Assembly (NCBI GenBank): GCA_963971535.1 | Contig: OZ020589.1 | Span: 96,034,324-96,098,323, forward strand | DNA from: Notolepis coatsorum | Taxonomy: Eukaryota; Chordata; Actinopteri; Aulopiformes; Paralepididae | DNA length: 64,000 nucleotides | Reading direction: 5' to 3' | Shown: in pieces, positions 33,801-46,106 of the stretch | Numbering within the stretch: position 1 is the first letter of the stretch | Layout of the letters: every line of letters begins with the position of its first letter | Program-made: the position numbers and the translations under genes | The notes under the pieces: model-generated | Database searches by the model: none | What the model was told of the DNA's origin: nothing | What the model saw: the letters and a program-made list of their open reading frames with translations, nothing else

Positions 33801-34233
33801 TGTGTGTTACTGTCACAACATGAAGTGTGTGTGTTACTGTCACAACCTGAAGTGTGTTTGTTACTGTCACAACATGAAGTGTGTGTGTTACTGTCACAAC
33901 ATGAAGTGTGTTTGTTACTGTCACAACATGAAGTGTGTTTGTTACTGTCACAACATGAAGTGTGTTTGTTACTGTCACAACATGAAGTGTTTTTGTTACT
34001 GTCACAACATGAAGTGAGTGTGTTACTGTCACAACATGAAGTGAGTTTGTTTGTTACTGTCATAAAATGATTAAGTGTGTTACTGTCACAACATGAAGTG
34101 TATTTGTTACTGTCATGAAATGATTAAGTGTGTTACTGTCATGACATGAAATGTGTTTGTTACTGTCACAACATGAAGTGTATTTGTTACTGTCACAACA
34201 TGAAGTGTGTTTGTTACTGTCACAACATGAAGT
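30840..34233. repeat. 27-bp minisatellite array, first block
   Basis: More than 100 units are built on TGTCACAACATGAAGTGTGT plus TTGTTAC. The 5' part has longer GCATGATGAAGTG and CCATAATGAAGTG variants; later parts carry AACCTGATGAAATG, AACAGGATGAAATG and CCATCACAACATG variants in ordered runs. Some runs recur about 1.09 kb apart (for example 31801 and 32892), so there is higher-order duplication. Because the unit is 27 bp and stop-poor, long open frames appear on both strands; these are not genes. Confidence 0.95.
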
Positions 34234-34989
34234 CCTGCTCGGCATGATGGCATCTGCCCACTTCGTGGTCCCGCTTGGTCTCCTCTTTATGAGGAGGATA
34301 CAGGGGTGGTTTTTCAGTATGAAAATAGACCCTGTGAGAGGCAAGTGGAAGCATCTGAGAGTTCCCACTTCAGTGATAGGGGACCTCAACCACTGGAGGA
34401 GGCCGGGGACTCTCACCGGCGGGGTCCCCATGGGCAGCAGGATGTCGCATGTGACAGTCTTCTCTGATGCCTCCCTCACAGGATGGGGGGGGGACATGTC
34501 GGACAAATGCGGTAGGAGGCAGCTGGCCTGCTCTGCCTACCCTACGTATCAATGTGTTGGAATTGAAGGTAGTGTGATGTGGGCATGTGATGGTTGAGCA
34601 CGTTCTGGTCAGGACAGACAGCACGGCGTCAGAGTCGTATATCAACAGACAGGGAGGAGTGCGCTCCCCCCATCTCCACCAGGCGGCGGTCAGACTCTGG
34701 CTATGGACGTCTCGCAATCTGCGCAGCCGGAGGGCTCATCCCCGGCAAGGAGAATGTGGGTGCAGATTTGATGTCACGGGGAGGTCCCCACCCAGACGAG
34801 TGGGGACTACATCCAGACATAGTCAGACTGATCTGGAACCGATTCGGGGATGCCGCGGTGGACCTATTTGCGAGCAGTCAGACCTACCAGTGCCCCCTGT
34901 GGTTCTCGGTCAGTGGATTGGGAGTGGATGCCTTCTCGACGTACCCGTGGCCGCCCGGGATTCTATACGTGTTCCCCCCATACATCTGA
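34234..34989 (+). pseudogene. DIRS RT/RNase H C-terminal part, frameshifted
   Basis: Frames give LLGMMASAHFVVPLGLLFMR, then GGVPMGSRMSHVTVFSDASL with the RNase H aspartate in FSDAS. After a shift come VLVRTDSTASESYINRQGGV, and after another ENVGADLMSRGGPHPDEWGL and AAVDLFASSQTYQCPLWFS. This is the order found in DIRS1-like RT/RNase H proteins. At least two frameshifts (near 34590 and again near 34700) separate the pieces. It begins where the minisatellite ends and lacks the catalytic reverse-transcriptase core. Confidence 0.82.
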
Positions 34990-35062
34990 TAGGCCAGCTG
35001 TTGGAGCGGGTACGTCAGGAGCGTAGGACTTTGATCCTGGTCACGCCGGACCGAGGCTCAGC

Positions 35063-36190
35063 GTGGTGGTTCCCGGCCCTAATTCAACTCCTGGTGGCCC
35101 TGCCGTGGCCTGTCCCATGGTCGCTGCGGGCCGTCTCTCAGGCACACGGCTCGGTGTTTCTACCGCCTGTCCTGGGGCAGCCTCTAATGGCTTGGCTGCT
35201 GAGAGGTTGAATTTGGAGGGGATTTACGCAGGAATGTGGCATATGTTTCGAGAGTGGTGTGAGGCTGAGGGCCTGGACCTGGTATCATGCCCCCTGAACT
35301 CGGTTCTTTCCTTCCTCCAGTCTATCTTGGATAGGCTTTCGGCCTCGACAGTGAAAGTATATGCCGCGGCTATATCTTGTTGTCATGTGGGCTTTGAGGG
35401 CAGAACGTTATTCAGCCACCCTCTCGTGAGACGTTTCCTGCTGGGCGCACTGCACCTCAAGCCTGTTGAACGTGCTCTGTCCCCAAGCTGGGACCTCCAA
35501 TTGGTCCTGGGGGGACTGTCGGGGGCCCCATTTGAACCACTTGAGCCGTTGGATCGGCTGTCTTTCAAGACGGCGTTCCTTCTGGCCATCACCTCCGCTA
35601 AACCCGTGGGTGAGCTATGTGCTCTTTCGGTTCGGCCCGAGTTTCTGTCTATACAGGGTAATAGCAGCGTGACTCTGAGGCCCAATCCAGCCTTTGTGCC
35701 AAAAAATATCCGGAGTTCTTATCGCTCCAGGGATATTGTGCTACAGGCGTTTTACCCTCCCCCTCACGCAGGTGAGTTGGAGAGGAGCCTTCACCTGTTG
35801 TGTCCTGTCCGTGCGCTGGTGGTATACCTTAGGCGCACACAGGACCTCAGGGCTACCAGTCAACTACTTGTATGTTACGGTGGCCTCAACGCGGGTAAGG
35901 CGATGTCCAAGCAATGCCCGTCGCATTGGTTGTGCGAGGGCATTGCCCTCTGCTACACTTTGACTGGACAGGTTCCCCCCGCAGGCGTCAAGGCACACTC
36001 CACTTGTGGAGTGGCAGCCTCTGCTGCCCTGCTTGGGGGGGCCTCGGTGGAGGACATCTGCGCTGCGGCCTCCTGGTCCTTCCCGGGTCCTTTTGTCAGG
36101 TTTTACCTCATGGACATGACTGGGGGCGCTGTCTCCCAGGCAGTCCGGAGTACTGGGGCTTCTCCTGCTCTCCGCCACCAGGTGGGCTAG
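35063..36190 (+). pseudogene. DIRS tyrosine recombinase with lost catalytic arginines
   Basis: The continuous frame encodes a DIRS-type recombinase that would integrate circular DNA copies. The N-terminal SAM-like part reads SVLSFLQSILDRLSASTVKV and LVRRFLLGALHL. The catalytic part shows SWDLQLVLGGL, LSFKTAFLLAITSAKPVGEL, LLCPVRALVVYLRRTQDLRA, KAHSTCGVAASAALLGGASV, EDICAAASW and FVRFY. In this family the first catalytic arginine is expected in a KRVGEL-type motif, but here the codon at 35603-35605 gives proline. The second arginine, in an HSTRG-type motif, is cysteine at 36005-36007. The histidine (35996-35998) and the final tyrosine (36104-36106) remain. So the frame is open for 375 codons but the enzyme should be inactive. 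Codons before about 35190 probably belong to the end of the preceding protein. Confidence 0.85.
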
Positions 36191-36349
36191 CAGGAGTGTG
36201 TGGCGTTGTGAAGAAGGAGCAACCCTCTTTTGGAGTGGTTGTCTCTCTGGAATGCCAGCTGACCCCATGAGATTATGAGGGGGAGCCCCCACAGTGAGAG
36301 AGCCTCCTCAGAGAGTTTCAGAGCCTCCTCCTCAGGGAGTCTTTGCGAC

Positions 36350-36580
36350 GTACCAGGTGGAGAGGAGCTGTTGTGTCCTGTCCACACGCTGGCGGTGTAC
36401 CTTGAACGCACACAGGACCTCAGGGCTACCAATCAACTACTTGTCTGTTACGGTGGCCCCAACACGGGTGAGGTGCTGTCCAAGCAACAGCTGTCACATT
36501 GGTTGTGCGAGGGCATTGCCCTCTGCTACACTTTGGTTCTCCTGCACCCCGCCACCAGGTGGGCTAGCAGGAGTGTGTAG
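36350..36580 (+). pseudogene. Second partial copy of the recombinase
   Basis: This repeats 35780-35970 with differences (ATNQLLVCYGGPNTG in place of ATSQLLVCYGGLNAG). It then jumps to the segment matching 36158-36205 (CGCCACCAGGTGGGCTAGCA), so the HSTCG and EDICAAASW parts are deleted. It arises from duplication within the element or from a second, nested copy. Confidence 0.75.
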
Positions 36581-36685
36581 GTGTGTGTACGGGCCCTCAG
36601 GGGGTGCATTTGTCGGTGGCTGCGCGTCCGCTCCCCCCTTTTGTTCCCAATAGGGCAGAGCGGAATGCTCAGACAGATGAAACAT

Positions 36686-36946
36686 AACGAAGGTTATCCT
36701 ATAACCCTAGTTATGTGAATACTGGCTCTTCACGCCCTGAGGACCCTTGGCTGTTTTTTCACGCATGGGGCATGGAAGTGGCCATACCCTGTGTTTTAAG
36801 GAAACACAGGGTAGGTGTGGCCATGGGCGAATGCAAGTTTGTTCAACGCGCGCGCAATAAGCGCTCGAAAGACGAATATCTCAATAGGGCAGACCGGAAC
36901 GCTCAGCCAGTATTCACATAACTAGGGTTATAGGATAACCTTCGTT
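36686..36946. repeat. Perfect 42-bp inverted repeat at the DIRS 3' end
   Basis: Positions 36686-36727 start AACGAAGGTTATCCTATAAC and are the exact reverse complement of 36905-36946. Just before each arm lies a related GGGCAGA-CGGAA-GCTCAG phrase (36654 and 36889), indicating a duplicated terminus. Confidence 0.92.
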
Positions 36947-37210
36947 ATTTTCACAACACTATGACGTGTGTTTGTTACTGTCATGACATGATTAAGTGTG
37001 TTATTGTCACAACATGATGCAGTGTGTTTGTTACTGTCATGACATGATTAAATGTGTTATTGTCACAACACGATGAAGTGTGTTTGTTACGGTCATGACA
37101 GGATTAAGTGTGTTATTGTCACAACATGATGAAGTGTGTTTGTTACTGTCATGACATGAGTGTGTTATTGTCACAACATGATGAAGTGTGTTGCTACCGT
37201 CACAATATGA
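36947..37210. repeat. 27-bp minisatellite array, second block
   Basis: The array resumes after the DIRS element with longer, more diverged units (TGACATGATTAAGTGTGTTA and CACAACATGATGAAGTGTGT), ending near 37210. Confidence 0.9.
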
Positions 37211-37860
37211 GGCTGATAAAAGACATTTCTCTGCAAGTTGAAAATTAAGTTGGATTTCTTTATTCACTAAACGCTTTCATTTGTATATTAAAACAAATAC
37301 CCAAAACACAATTAGTTATAGTTAAAACCTAAGCCTATGTATTAATGTCTTTTCACTTCAATATATGCAGTACAATATTGTTCTCCATTTAGCTGTTCTT
37401 TGAAATGACTTGTGTGTTATACTTGTATAGGTCAGTGGTTATACTGGTCAGTCTCTGCGTATACAGTAGACACTACATGCAGCAAGTATTTCTTCTTTTA
37501 TTTCTTCAGATTTTATCTGCAGATCTGTGTTATGAAGAGGGGGGGGGGGTGAAAACTCACCTATTGACAGATAAAGGAGATAATGGAGTTCTCTGATCTC
37601 CATGGCAGAAATGAAGACTGAATGATGTTTTCAAAGTTTGACCAGTCCTGTATTCAGGGACAGTTTTCAATGGTGGCTCTTCATGAAAAACAAAAACAAG
37701 ACATATTTAAGAACAAAACATAGACTAGCCTTTAACCTTCCCAGTCGCGTAGCCTTGTCTATCTTGAGGATATTTAAAGCAGTTACTAAACAGTATATGG
37801 GCTAGATCCACAAAGAATGGATTACACACAGTGCTAATTGCACCCTTACTTACAATTCAT
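37211..37860. other. Nothing recognised
   Basis: AT-rich sequence with a poly-G run near 37540-37550; no supported gene or repeat. Confidence 0.4.
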
Positions 37861-38010
37861 TATTAATTGAAAATGGGGGACCGTGATGTATAAACAAGAC
37901 GAAAGTCTTTCTCTGGTGTGCATCCCCTTAACAATTGTGTGTATTGAGCCGTACTGTATTGTACCCATTCTGCAATCTGTTAATACAAATTGTATTCAAT
38001 CAATCACTGC
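37861..38010 (+). mobile_element. LINE 3' tail fragment
   Basis: It shares AAAATGGGGGACCGTGATGT, TCTTTCTCTGGTGTGCATCC and CCCATTCTGCAATCTGTTAA with the LINE 3' UTR at 5628-5765 and ends in a CAATCAATC tail. Confidence 0.78.
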
Positions 38011-38054
38011 ACAATCCATTCTTTGTGGATCTAGCCCATGTATATTGTTAATGC

Positions 38055-38150
38055 ACTTTACAGTTACATTTGCACTCTGGTTAGATGCCAAACTTATTTT
38101 TGTTGTACTGTACTACATGGTGCTGTATAATGACAATACATTTGAACGTT
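38055..38150. repeat. Reverse copy of the repeat at 20925
   Basis: ACATTTGCACTCTGGTTAGA and GATGCCAAACTT are the complement of the phrase shared by 20925-21150 and 42902-43040. Confidence 0.6.
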
Positions 38151-38394
38151 ATCAACGTCATCATTTACCTCTCAGTTCCAGGCAGTCTGGAGAAATCCAG
38201 GATTAGGAAGGTAAGGCGGGAAATGTATTTGTCCAGATGTGGTATTTGTTATAGAGAACCGCGGCTGCCTGCCTGGACTTGGACTGCAAACTGGATGTAT
38301 ATTGACTTTTGGATCAATCATTAAAGACAGACGTCAAGCGACAGCACGTTTCATTCTCTTTCACACAATTGTGTCTGTGTCCTGTGTATCGTTT

Positions 38395-38560
38395 TTCAAT
38401 TTTATTTTATTTTATTAGAAAATTCTAAATGTTTTGTCCCCTTTCCTTGTTACCCTTCAAGAGGCTCTTCTGTTCTCTCCCCAGGCCATCATTGTAAATT
38501 ACAATTTGTTCTAAATTGACTTGCCTGGTTAAATACTATAAAATAACATATAATAACATA
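38395..38560 (+). mobile_element. Possible LINE 3' terminus
   Basis: CCAGGCCATCATTGTAAATT, TTGACTTGCCTGGTTAAATA and a following A-rich stretch resemble a common fish LINE 3' end; no coding part. Confidence 0.45.
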
Positions 38561-38689
38561 TATGATATAACAATAAGTTAGTGTACAGGAACACTTCAGT
38601 CATATTGAGAATCAAATGGATTGATTCAGCTATAGCAGCCATGGCATGTTACACATAAGTTTGTTGTACATTTTCTTCCTTACTGCACT

Positions 38690-38717
38690 CCCCCCCCCCC
38701 CCCCCCCCCCCCCCCCT
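38690..38717. repeat. Poly-C run
   Basis: About 27 consecutive C residues, followed by poly-T. Confidence 0.9.
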
Positions 38718-38853
38718 TGTTTTTTTTTCTTTTTAAACAATCACAAATGTAACCAATCACAGGAGGGCAGTGGTGGGGAAAGGGGGGGGGGGTTGAGGAA
38801 CATTTACATTTAACTTCTGCTTTTGATAATTATCATACTAGCTGCCAACAATA

Positions 38854-39092
38854 TTAAAGGTGCTATATATAAGGATTTTATGTAGACTAATAATAATTAT
38901 ATTTAATAATACATCCACAGCTTTTTAGAACGGTGCAGAATAATAATAAAAATGTTTGCGGGTCCAAAATGAATGTTGTTGATTACATGTATCCCTCCCT
39001 ACTCCCCATTTCCCCACGTGGAACACACTTGATTGGATAGATGACGCTCTTGTGCGATATCTGTCATTATCTGTTATCTATAGTACCTTTAA
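38854..39092. mobile_element. TTAA-flanked MITE
   Basis: The ends TTAAAGGTGCTATA and the complement of TTAAAGGTACTATA place TTAA at both edges (38854-38857 and 39089-39092). The 239-bp interior has no coding capacity. The TTAA target suggests the piggyBac group. Confidence 0.7.
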
Positions 39093-40299
<1,207 letters not shown>

Positions 40300-40525
40300 C
40301 AGAGGTTGTAGAGTGGAGTTATGTGAACTGTTTACAGATTTAACATCACAAGACCATGGAATCTTTAGTAAACTTCAGTAGGGGATATAAGAAAAATATA
40401 TAATGGATATAATGTTGACTGATAATATAATAATGCCTAACGCATCATTTGTAAGTAATATTTGTCTAAATTACAAGCATATGCCCATAGCTCATGCCTC
40501 ATGGAATGAACTCCAACTCCAGTCC

Positions 40526-40967
40526 TTAAAGGGGAACTATCTTATAAATGGCCTTTTTCAGTGTTTAGCATTGTTTCCTAGCTATGTGGACTTATATTAA
40601 TAGGATCTATGTCTCTAATTCTCATATTGGCACATTCTTCCAATTCTCCTCTCACAATATTCACCCTCACTGAAATGAGTCATCTGAAAATGTGCATATC
40701 TGTGATGTCAGAGATTTATCAGCTGCATAATAATGTGGCAGTTGGTGTAGCAGTTGGCACCAGGCCACACAGTGGTTGGAGCTGCAGCCTCAAAACGGCC
40801 TTGAGGTAGAAAAATGCTGTTTTTGAGTACTTGATTAGAAATACAAAAAAAATATTATTAAAAAAATAAATAAAAATAAACACCTTACAGAGGTGTTCCA
40901 TAGACTCACAGGAATTGTGTAAAAGTGCCCAAATAGTGAAAGAAATAGTAAAATAGTTCCCCTTTAA
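40526..40967. mobile_element. TTAA-flanked MITE
   Basis: The ends TTAAAGGGGAACTAT and ATAGTTCCCCTTTAA are perfect complements, with TTAA at each edge. The interior is 442 bp in total and non-coding, with an inner inverted phrase (AAAGGCC near 40552). This is a piggyBac-like target signature. Confidence 0.8.
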
Positions 40968-41393
40968 GCTTAAAATGATCCCTCTGTTGCAGAGTTTAAA
41001 ACCTTGATCTTCAACTTTTGTCAATCAAGTTGTACGTGTTGTAATTGATTTGTCCTTTGATCCTTGCTTTTTGCCTCGTCTTGTTGTGATTTAATTTTTT
41101 TATTTATTTTTTGTATACACTCGACGTGACTGTAAACTAGGAAAACCTCAGGTACCTTTCGAGTTTACTTCCAATATACATACTGTATATCTGTGTGTGT
41201 TTTACAGTAAAAATAAAATAAATTATATATATTATTATATTATACCCCCTTGCATCAATCTGATGCACACTATAATGTATTAAATTAATATATATAATGT
41301 GTTAAAATAAATAATTTATTTATATGTTAAAATAAATAATATATATTTAACATAACCGTGTAACATCTGATGTACCAATCTGATACACACTAT
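40968..41393. other. Nothing recognised
   Basis: AT-rich sequence with many short TATATA stretches. Confidence 0.4.
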
Positions 41394-41502
41394 AAACAGA
41401 CACTAAAGAAAACATATAACATAATAAACAGACACTAAATAAAACATATAACATAATAAACAGACAATAAATAAAACATATAACATAATAAACAGACACA
41501 AA
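41394..41502. repeat. 32-bp tandem repeat
   Basis: About three and a half copies of AAACAGACACTAAATAAAAC followed by ATATAACATAAT. Confidence 0.85.
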
Positions 41503-42254
41503 AAAAGAAAAAGAAAACAAACCTTCGTACTGTCTTTTATATCATGCACTCTTCCACTAATTAGTCTTTCTTGTCTATATTACTACCTACAGTACTAATA
41601 TATCTCTACTACTATGCATTGAACACTGCAGCACCCAGATTTCAACACTGTTTGATGATCATTGTTACTCAGCTGAAAGAGTTGTACCCTTCTAAATGAC
41701 TAAATGTAAAATGTATTCAATTAATTTCAATCATAAAGATTTATCTAAAATATTTGGTTTTGTTTAGTTTGAAACAGTTAAACTCCATTCAGGTGAGTTT
41801 CTCTCCACATTGTGATTTGTAATTATTGTCATTTGATACATTTTTACATTTACATTATACATTTCCCAACATCAAGGTCCATGTTGGAAATAAGTGTTGC
41901 ATTACGCGTTCATGTATAAGCTCTGGGTTTGACTGAGCATCCAGTGATGTTTTTATGTGTGTTCTATGTTTTTATGTGTGTTCTATGTGGATAGTTGGCT
42001 GTGCTAAGAGAGTTTGTCCTAGAGCAGTTATAACAAATCAAATGATGCATTTGAAGCTGAAGGAGGACACTCCTGAAATTAATATTCCACAAAAAGTGGA
42101 CTGAATTAACATCATTGTACTGGTTCTTTAAAGTAACAATTAATTCCAAAAAGTGTACAGTGAAATTGGAATAGTGTTATCAACTATACTGTGATCAAAT
42201 AAAAGCGGGGTAAACTGATGATACAAATAAAGTAAATAAGTTCCAATATATATA

Positions 42255-42259
<5 letters not shown>
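41503..42259. other. Nothing recognised
   Basis: AT-rich. A phrase here (TTTATCTAAAATATTTGGTTTTG near 41740) recurs near 42475, so these are diverged copies of a larger repeat. Confidence 0.4.

Positions 42260-42350
<91 letters not shown>
42260..42350. repeat. (TG)n microsatellite
   Basis: A near-perfect TG run of about 90 bases. Confidence 0.96.
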
Positions 42351-42351
<1 letters not shown>

Positions 42352-42901
42352 AAAATCAAATAAATAATATATATCATTATTATATTTGCATCGCATTATT
42401 TGCATTGTAACTTGCATCAATCTGATACACACAATCTGATTCACTATTCATTGAATTTTAGTCATAAAGATTTATATAAAATATTTGGTTTTGGTTAGTT
42501 TTAAATGGTTAACTGAGCTTAGATGTGTTTTCTCCTACATTGTGATTTATAATTATTGTCATTTGATAGATTGCATTACGCTTCCTTGTACTAACCTCCA
42601 GTGAATTTTTTTTCACCCATATCATTTATCCTTTATTTATCCAGGAATGTCCCATTGAGATACAAGATCAATTATCAATCAATCAATCAATCACTGCAAT
42701 CCCTGATTACACACATTCTTTCAGGATGTTTATAACAGTGTTTGTGTTTATAATCTTATTGTCAAAATAATTATAGTATAGTCCAACAAGTAATCACCTA
42801 TTTTCCAAAATGTTATTCAGTAATTGTAATGTATATAATGTGTGTTTTTCTAAGGTGATTACTGTAATGCAATTACATGCACTCGGTTACCCGCCAAGCC
42901 T
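42351..42901. other. Repeat-like, no gene
   Basis: It contains a diverged copy of the segment near 41700-41850, and a TTTATTTATCCAGGAATGTCCC phrase followed by CAATCAATC, which looks like a reversed LINE 3' end near 42640-42695. Confidence 0.4.
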
Positions 42902-43040
42902 TATTAGATTAGATTCGATTTGATTAAAATGTATTGTCATTATACATATACAGCACAAGTACAATACAAAAATAAGTTTGGCATCCAACCAGAGTGCAAA
43001 TGTAACAGTAAAGTGCAATAGCAATATATAATGTACAGTT
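42902..43040. repeat. Copy of the repeat at 20925
   Basis: TTAGATTAGATTCGATTTGA and AGTTTGGCATCCAACCAGAG are shared with 20925-21150 and with 38055-38150 in reverse. Confidence 0.65.
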
Positions 43041-43434
43041 TCTATGTCATGGATCACAACTAATAGCAAGTATATCACTACTCACCAAGACAATGCTGTG
43101 TTCGCCTCCGGTTCGTCTTAGCTATCGTTCAGTTCAGTAGCTTAATAAGAACTAAAAGGATGACTGGTGATGAGCACTCCCACTAGGGTTTGGGCCATCA
43201 ATGGCACGATAGTATTTGTACCAAGACAGAAGTAAACTCCTCTTTTCTCTCTCGCTTCTCTATTCCTCAAGAAAGTAACATTATTTTCATATTCTTGCTC
43301 AATTGCACGTTGCAAAATCACTTCCTACAGTTATTAGAATAAATGCTGATGATGCGTTTGTCACACGTTATAGAGGATTAATGAGAATGTGACAATTTTG
43401 TCGACACGGATGTTTAGTCGCTTTCTTCGGTTCA
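43041..43434. other. Nothing recognised
   Basis: No supported coding or repeat feature. Confidence 0.35.
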
Positions 43435-43990
43435 GTTGGCTGAAGTTGACATGCTTCAAATGTGAAAGTATTTTTTTCTTAATTTTGTATATGTTTACTA
43501 TGAAAAATCCTTTTCTTCAAAGTAACTAGTAACTGATGGGTTCAGATAAATGTAGTGGAGTAAAAAGCACAAAGAAGTTGACATAGGCTTCAAATGTGAA
43601 AGTATATCATCTTCATAAATGTTTTATTTTGTATATTATTATGTTTACTATGCAAAATCCCTTTCTTCAAAGTAACTACTGATGGGTTCAGGTACATGTA
43701 GTGGAGTAAAAAGTACAAAGAAGTTGACAGGCTTCAAATGTGAAAGTATATCCTATTCATAATTTTTTTTATTTGTATAATGTGTTTACTATGCTAAATC
43801 CTTTTCTTCAAAGTAACTAGTAACTGATGGGTTCCGATAAATGTAGCGGAGTAAAAAGTACAATATTTCCCTTGAAATGTAGTGGAGTAAAAGTATAAAG
43901 TTCCCTAAAATGAAAATACTTACACAAAGTACAAGTAGCTCGAAATTGTACTCAAGTACAGTAAAATACTTAGTTACTTTCCACCCCTGG
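43435..43990. mobile_element. hAT repeat right end with tripled internal block
   Basis: A block of about 130-150 bp containing GGCTTCAAATGTGAAAGTAT and CTTCAAAGTAACTAGTAACT occurs three times in a row (from about 43440, 43570 and 43715). It is followed by GTACTCAAGTACAGTAAAAT and the terminus ACTTTCCACCCCTG at 43990. This is the same family as 46695-48939; its left half is missing here. Confidence 0.7.
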
Positions 43991-44584
43991 CTGGAATTAA
44001 TCATTCACCAAAAGGGATGGGCTAACACGTGTTGCAATTGCTCCTCACATTTCCTTTGCACTTAAGAAGATCCTTTTACAGTTCAAAGTGTTACGTAAGA
44101 CTTCAGTCTTGCTGACTCAGCTTCCTGACCTGCAAAATCTGTGAGGCCTTTATACCCAAACAAAATGTGATTTCTGCCTTTTAAGACCATACTGTATTTG
44201 ATGCAGAAAGATTGGGCTCTCCAACCAAGGGCGTAGGTCTGGTTTCAACATTGGTGGGGGGGGGGGGGGGGGTGCGGGTCCTCCCCCAGGACTTTTTGAG
44301 CGCCAAACACGTTTCCTGCATTCTGAAAGACACGTCTGCAAGGTTGAGATGGTACAGTTAATATATAGTTACAGGTAAGAAGGATATATAAATATAAGGA
44401 TATATAATAAAAGGGGAGACTCAAGGGTACCCATGGAACCTATTTTCTTTCAGATACCTTGAGGTGAGAGGTCAAGGAATATCTTTGAAAATGGCCTTGC
44501 CAGTTTTTCCCTCACAAAAACTTTGCCTAACTTTGGAGCATTGTTTAGCCCCATTCCCCACAAGCTAGCATGACATGCTACCCA
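43991..44584. other. No gene; poly-G and hAT-like phrase
   Basis: Near 44225-44300 an AGGGCGTAGGTCTGGTTTCA phrase with a poly-G run resembles a fragment of another hAT-like repeat, but no end pair is visible. Confidence 0.35.
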
Positions 44585-44850
44585 GTGGTGGAAGAAGTAC
44601 ACGTTCGCTTACTTACTTAAGTAAAAGTAGAAATACCCAGATAAATGAGTACTCTGGTAAAAGTAAAAGTCCTCCATTCAAATTCTACTTAAGTAAAAGT
44701 AGAGAAGTATTTGCTATTGAATGTACTTAAGTATCTAAAGTAAAAGTATGCATTCCACATAACGTTTGTGTGTTGCAGTGCTTGGGAGCATTCAAACCTC
44801 GATCCATTGACCTCTATAGGTCATGTTAAAGTGGTATATGGACCATGGTC
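44585..44850. mobile_element. hAT repeat left end, truncated
   Basis: It begins CAGTGGTGGAAGAAGTACAC and contains TTACTTAAGTAAAAGTAG and CCATTGACCTCTATAGGTCA, matching the reversed right half of the element at 46695-48939. It breaks off where a different GGCCC-rich repeat begins. Confidence 0.7.
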
Positions 44851-45130
44851 CCTGGGGGGTATATGGTTTTATGGGCCCTAGGCAAAAATAAATTGTGGGC
44901 CCTTTCAGGTCAATGATGTTTGACATGATTGATATTTGAGGCTCTGATTGGCCGACTGACCTCCCTGCAACCAAGTAAATAACTATGAGGGCCATGATTA
45001 AATAATTCCAATAATAATTTGAATCTTTCAATACAAATTCTGATTGGCTGGGGGGCCTATTAAGGAAGGTGGGGCCCTCAGCACAGTGCCTGATCTTCCT
45101 AGTTGGTAGGCCGGCCCTGGAAATCGTCTT
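44851..45130. mobile_element. Degenerate hAT-like fragment with right end
   Basis: The segment is marked by several GGGCCCT phrases and finishes in GGCCGGCCCTG near 45108-45118, a hAT-like terminus. The matching left terminus is missing or decayed. Confidence 0.35.
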
Positions 45131-45455
45131 TTGGTGCCTCCAAGTGTAGGTCACTCCAGCTATGCACCGAATGCACATTTTCAAACTTTTCTTTTTTCCT
45201 TTTTAAGCCAGCATATCGTTTGAATTTTTTGTCAACTGTGAGCATTTTTACAAATGCATGTTTCCCACCAAAGAAGTAATACATTTCCCACCCAAACAAA
45301 CATAGTCCTTCCACAACAGTCCTCTGGCAGTAGGTAGCTATAGCTACAGGTATTGAAAATGTACACATAAAGTCCTCACTTCTTGTGTCCAGATGTCATA
45401 CTGGTCCCCACAAGTATAGCATTAGCATAGACTAGCTCACATACAGTATATACAC

Positions 45456-45616
<161 letters not shown>

Positions 45617-45895
45617 CATCAACAGCAGCAGCAGCGCTGATTTACACTAAGTTAAAAAAAGACTGACATTGTCGAGGTCGCAACCTGACACCTTGCAGTG
45701 CCACAGCACTGGCAGGATGCGTGGCTCAGGTCAGGTGGGACGGAGACGGTGGATTGATGCGACGATACTCCGGAGCTATTCTTAGCCCTTTTGTTCAGCT
45801 TGTGAGAAGAGAACCGTACTACCGCATTTACAAGGGGCCACCGGGCCACGACTGACCCACAGAGTCCTCTAAAACAGCCCTCTGCCATCAAGAGG

Positions 45896-45911
45896 ATGTG
45901 GAAGGTTAAAG
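45896..45911 (+). CDS. Candidate first coding exon of the creatine kinase-like gene
   Basis: ATGTGGAAGGTTAAAG ends at a good donor, GTAAGC. Its five codons plus one base would join in frame with the candidate exon at 46389 (AAA G then CC). The preceding stretch, 45640-45895, is richer in GC than its surroundings and could be a 5' untranslated region. This is inference from splice signals and frame only; a short match like this can arise by chance. Confidence 0.22.
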
Positions 45912-46106
45912 GTAAGCGTCTTTTCTGATGGCGGACTGTGTTTATTGAAGTCATTCAACAGTGAACTGAAACTTATTGATAGGAGGTTTGTCCTCCAAGT
46001 CTGGAAGTGAGATATCTCTATAGCAACCGTACTCCTTCACTGACATCTCAGCAGCTGTCACTAACCAAAATAATCTAAATCTCTTAGGTATGTTAACCCT
46101 TTCACT

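Larger units (their letters stand above)
34234..36946 (+). mobile_element. DIRS-type tyrosine-recombinase retrotransposon, 5' truncated
   Basis: The element interrupts the 27-bp minisatellite. From left to right it has the end of a reverse transcriptase with RNase H, a linker, a tyrosine recombinase, a partial second copy of recombinase sequence and an inverted-repeat 3' terminus (36686-36727 and 36905-36946). Most of the reverse transcriptase and any gag are missing, and the left edge fuses directly to a minisatellite unit. Coding frames are broken by shifts, so it is not active. Confidence 0.85.

Noticed and set aside
31133..34070. Repeat proteins with CYCHNMKCV or VTVTNTLHV units on both strands
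   Set aside because: They are translations of the 27-bp minisatellite. Both strands and several frames are open, and no start, splice or domain context exists.
30840..34233. CRISPR-like regular repeats
   Set aside because: Units are contiguous variants without unique spacers, and the surrounding genes are vertebrate.
36715..36921. Short plus-strand frame between the 42-bp inverted repeats
   Set aside because: It is made of DIRS terminal sequence with no domain, and part of it is palindromic.
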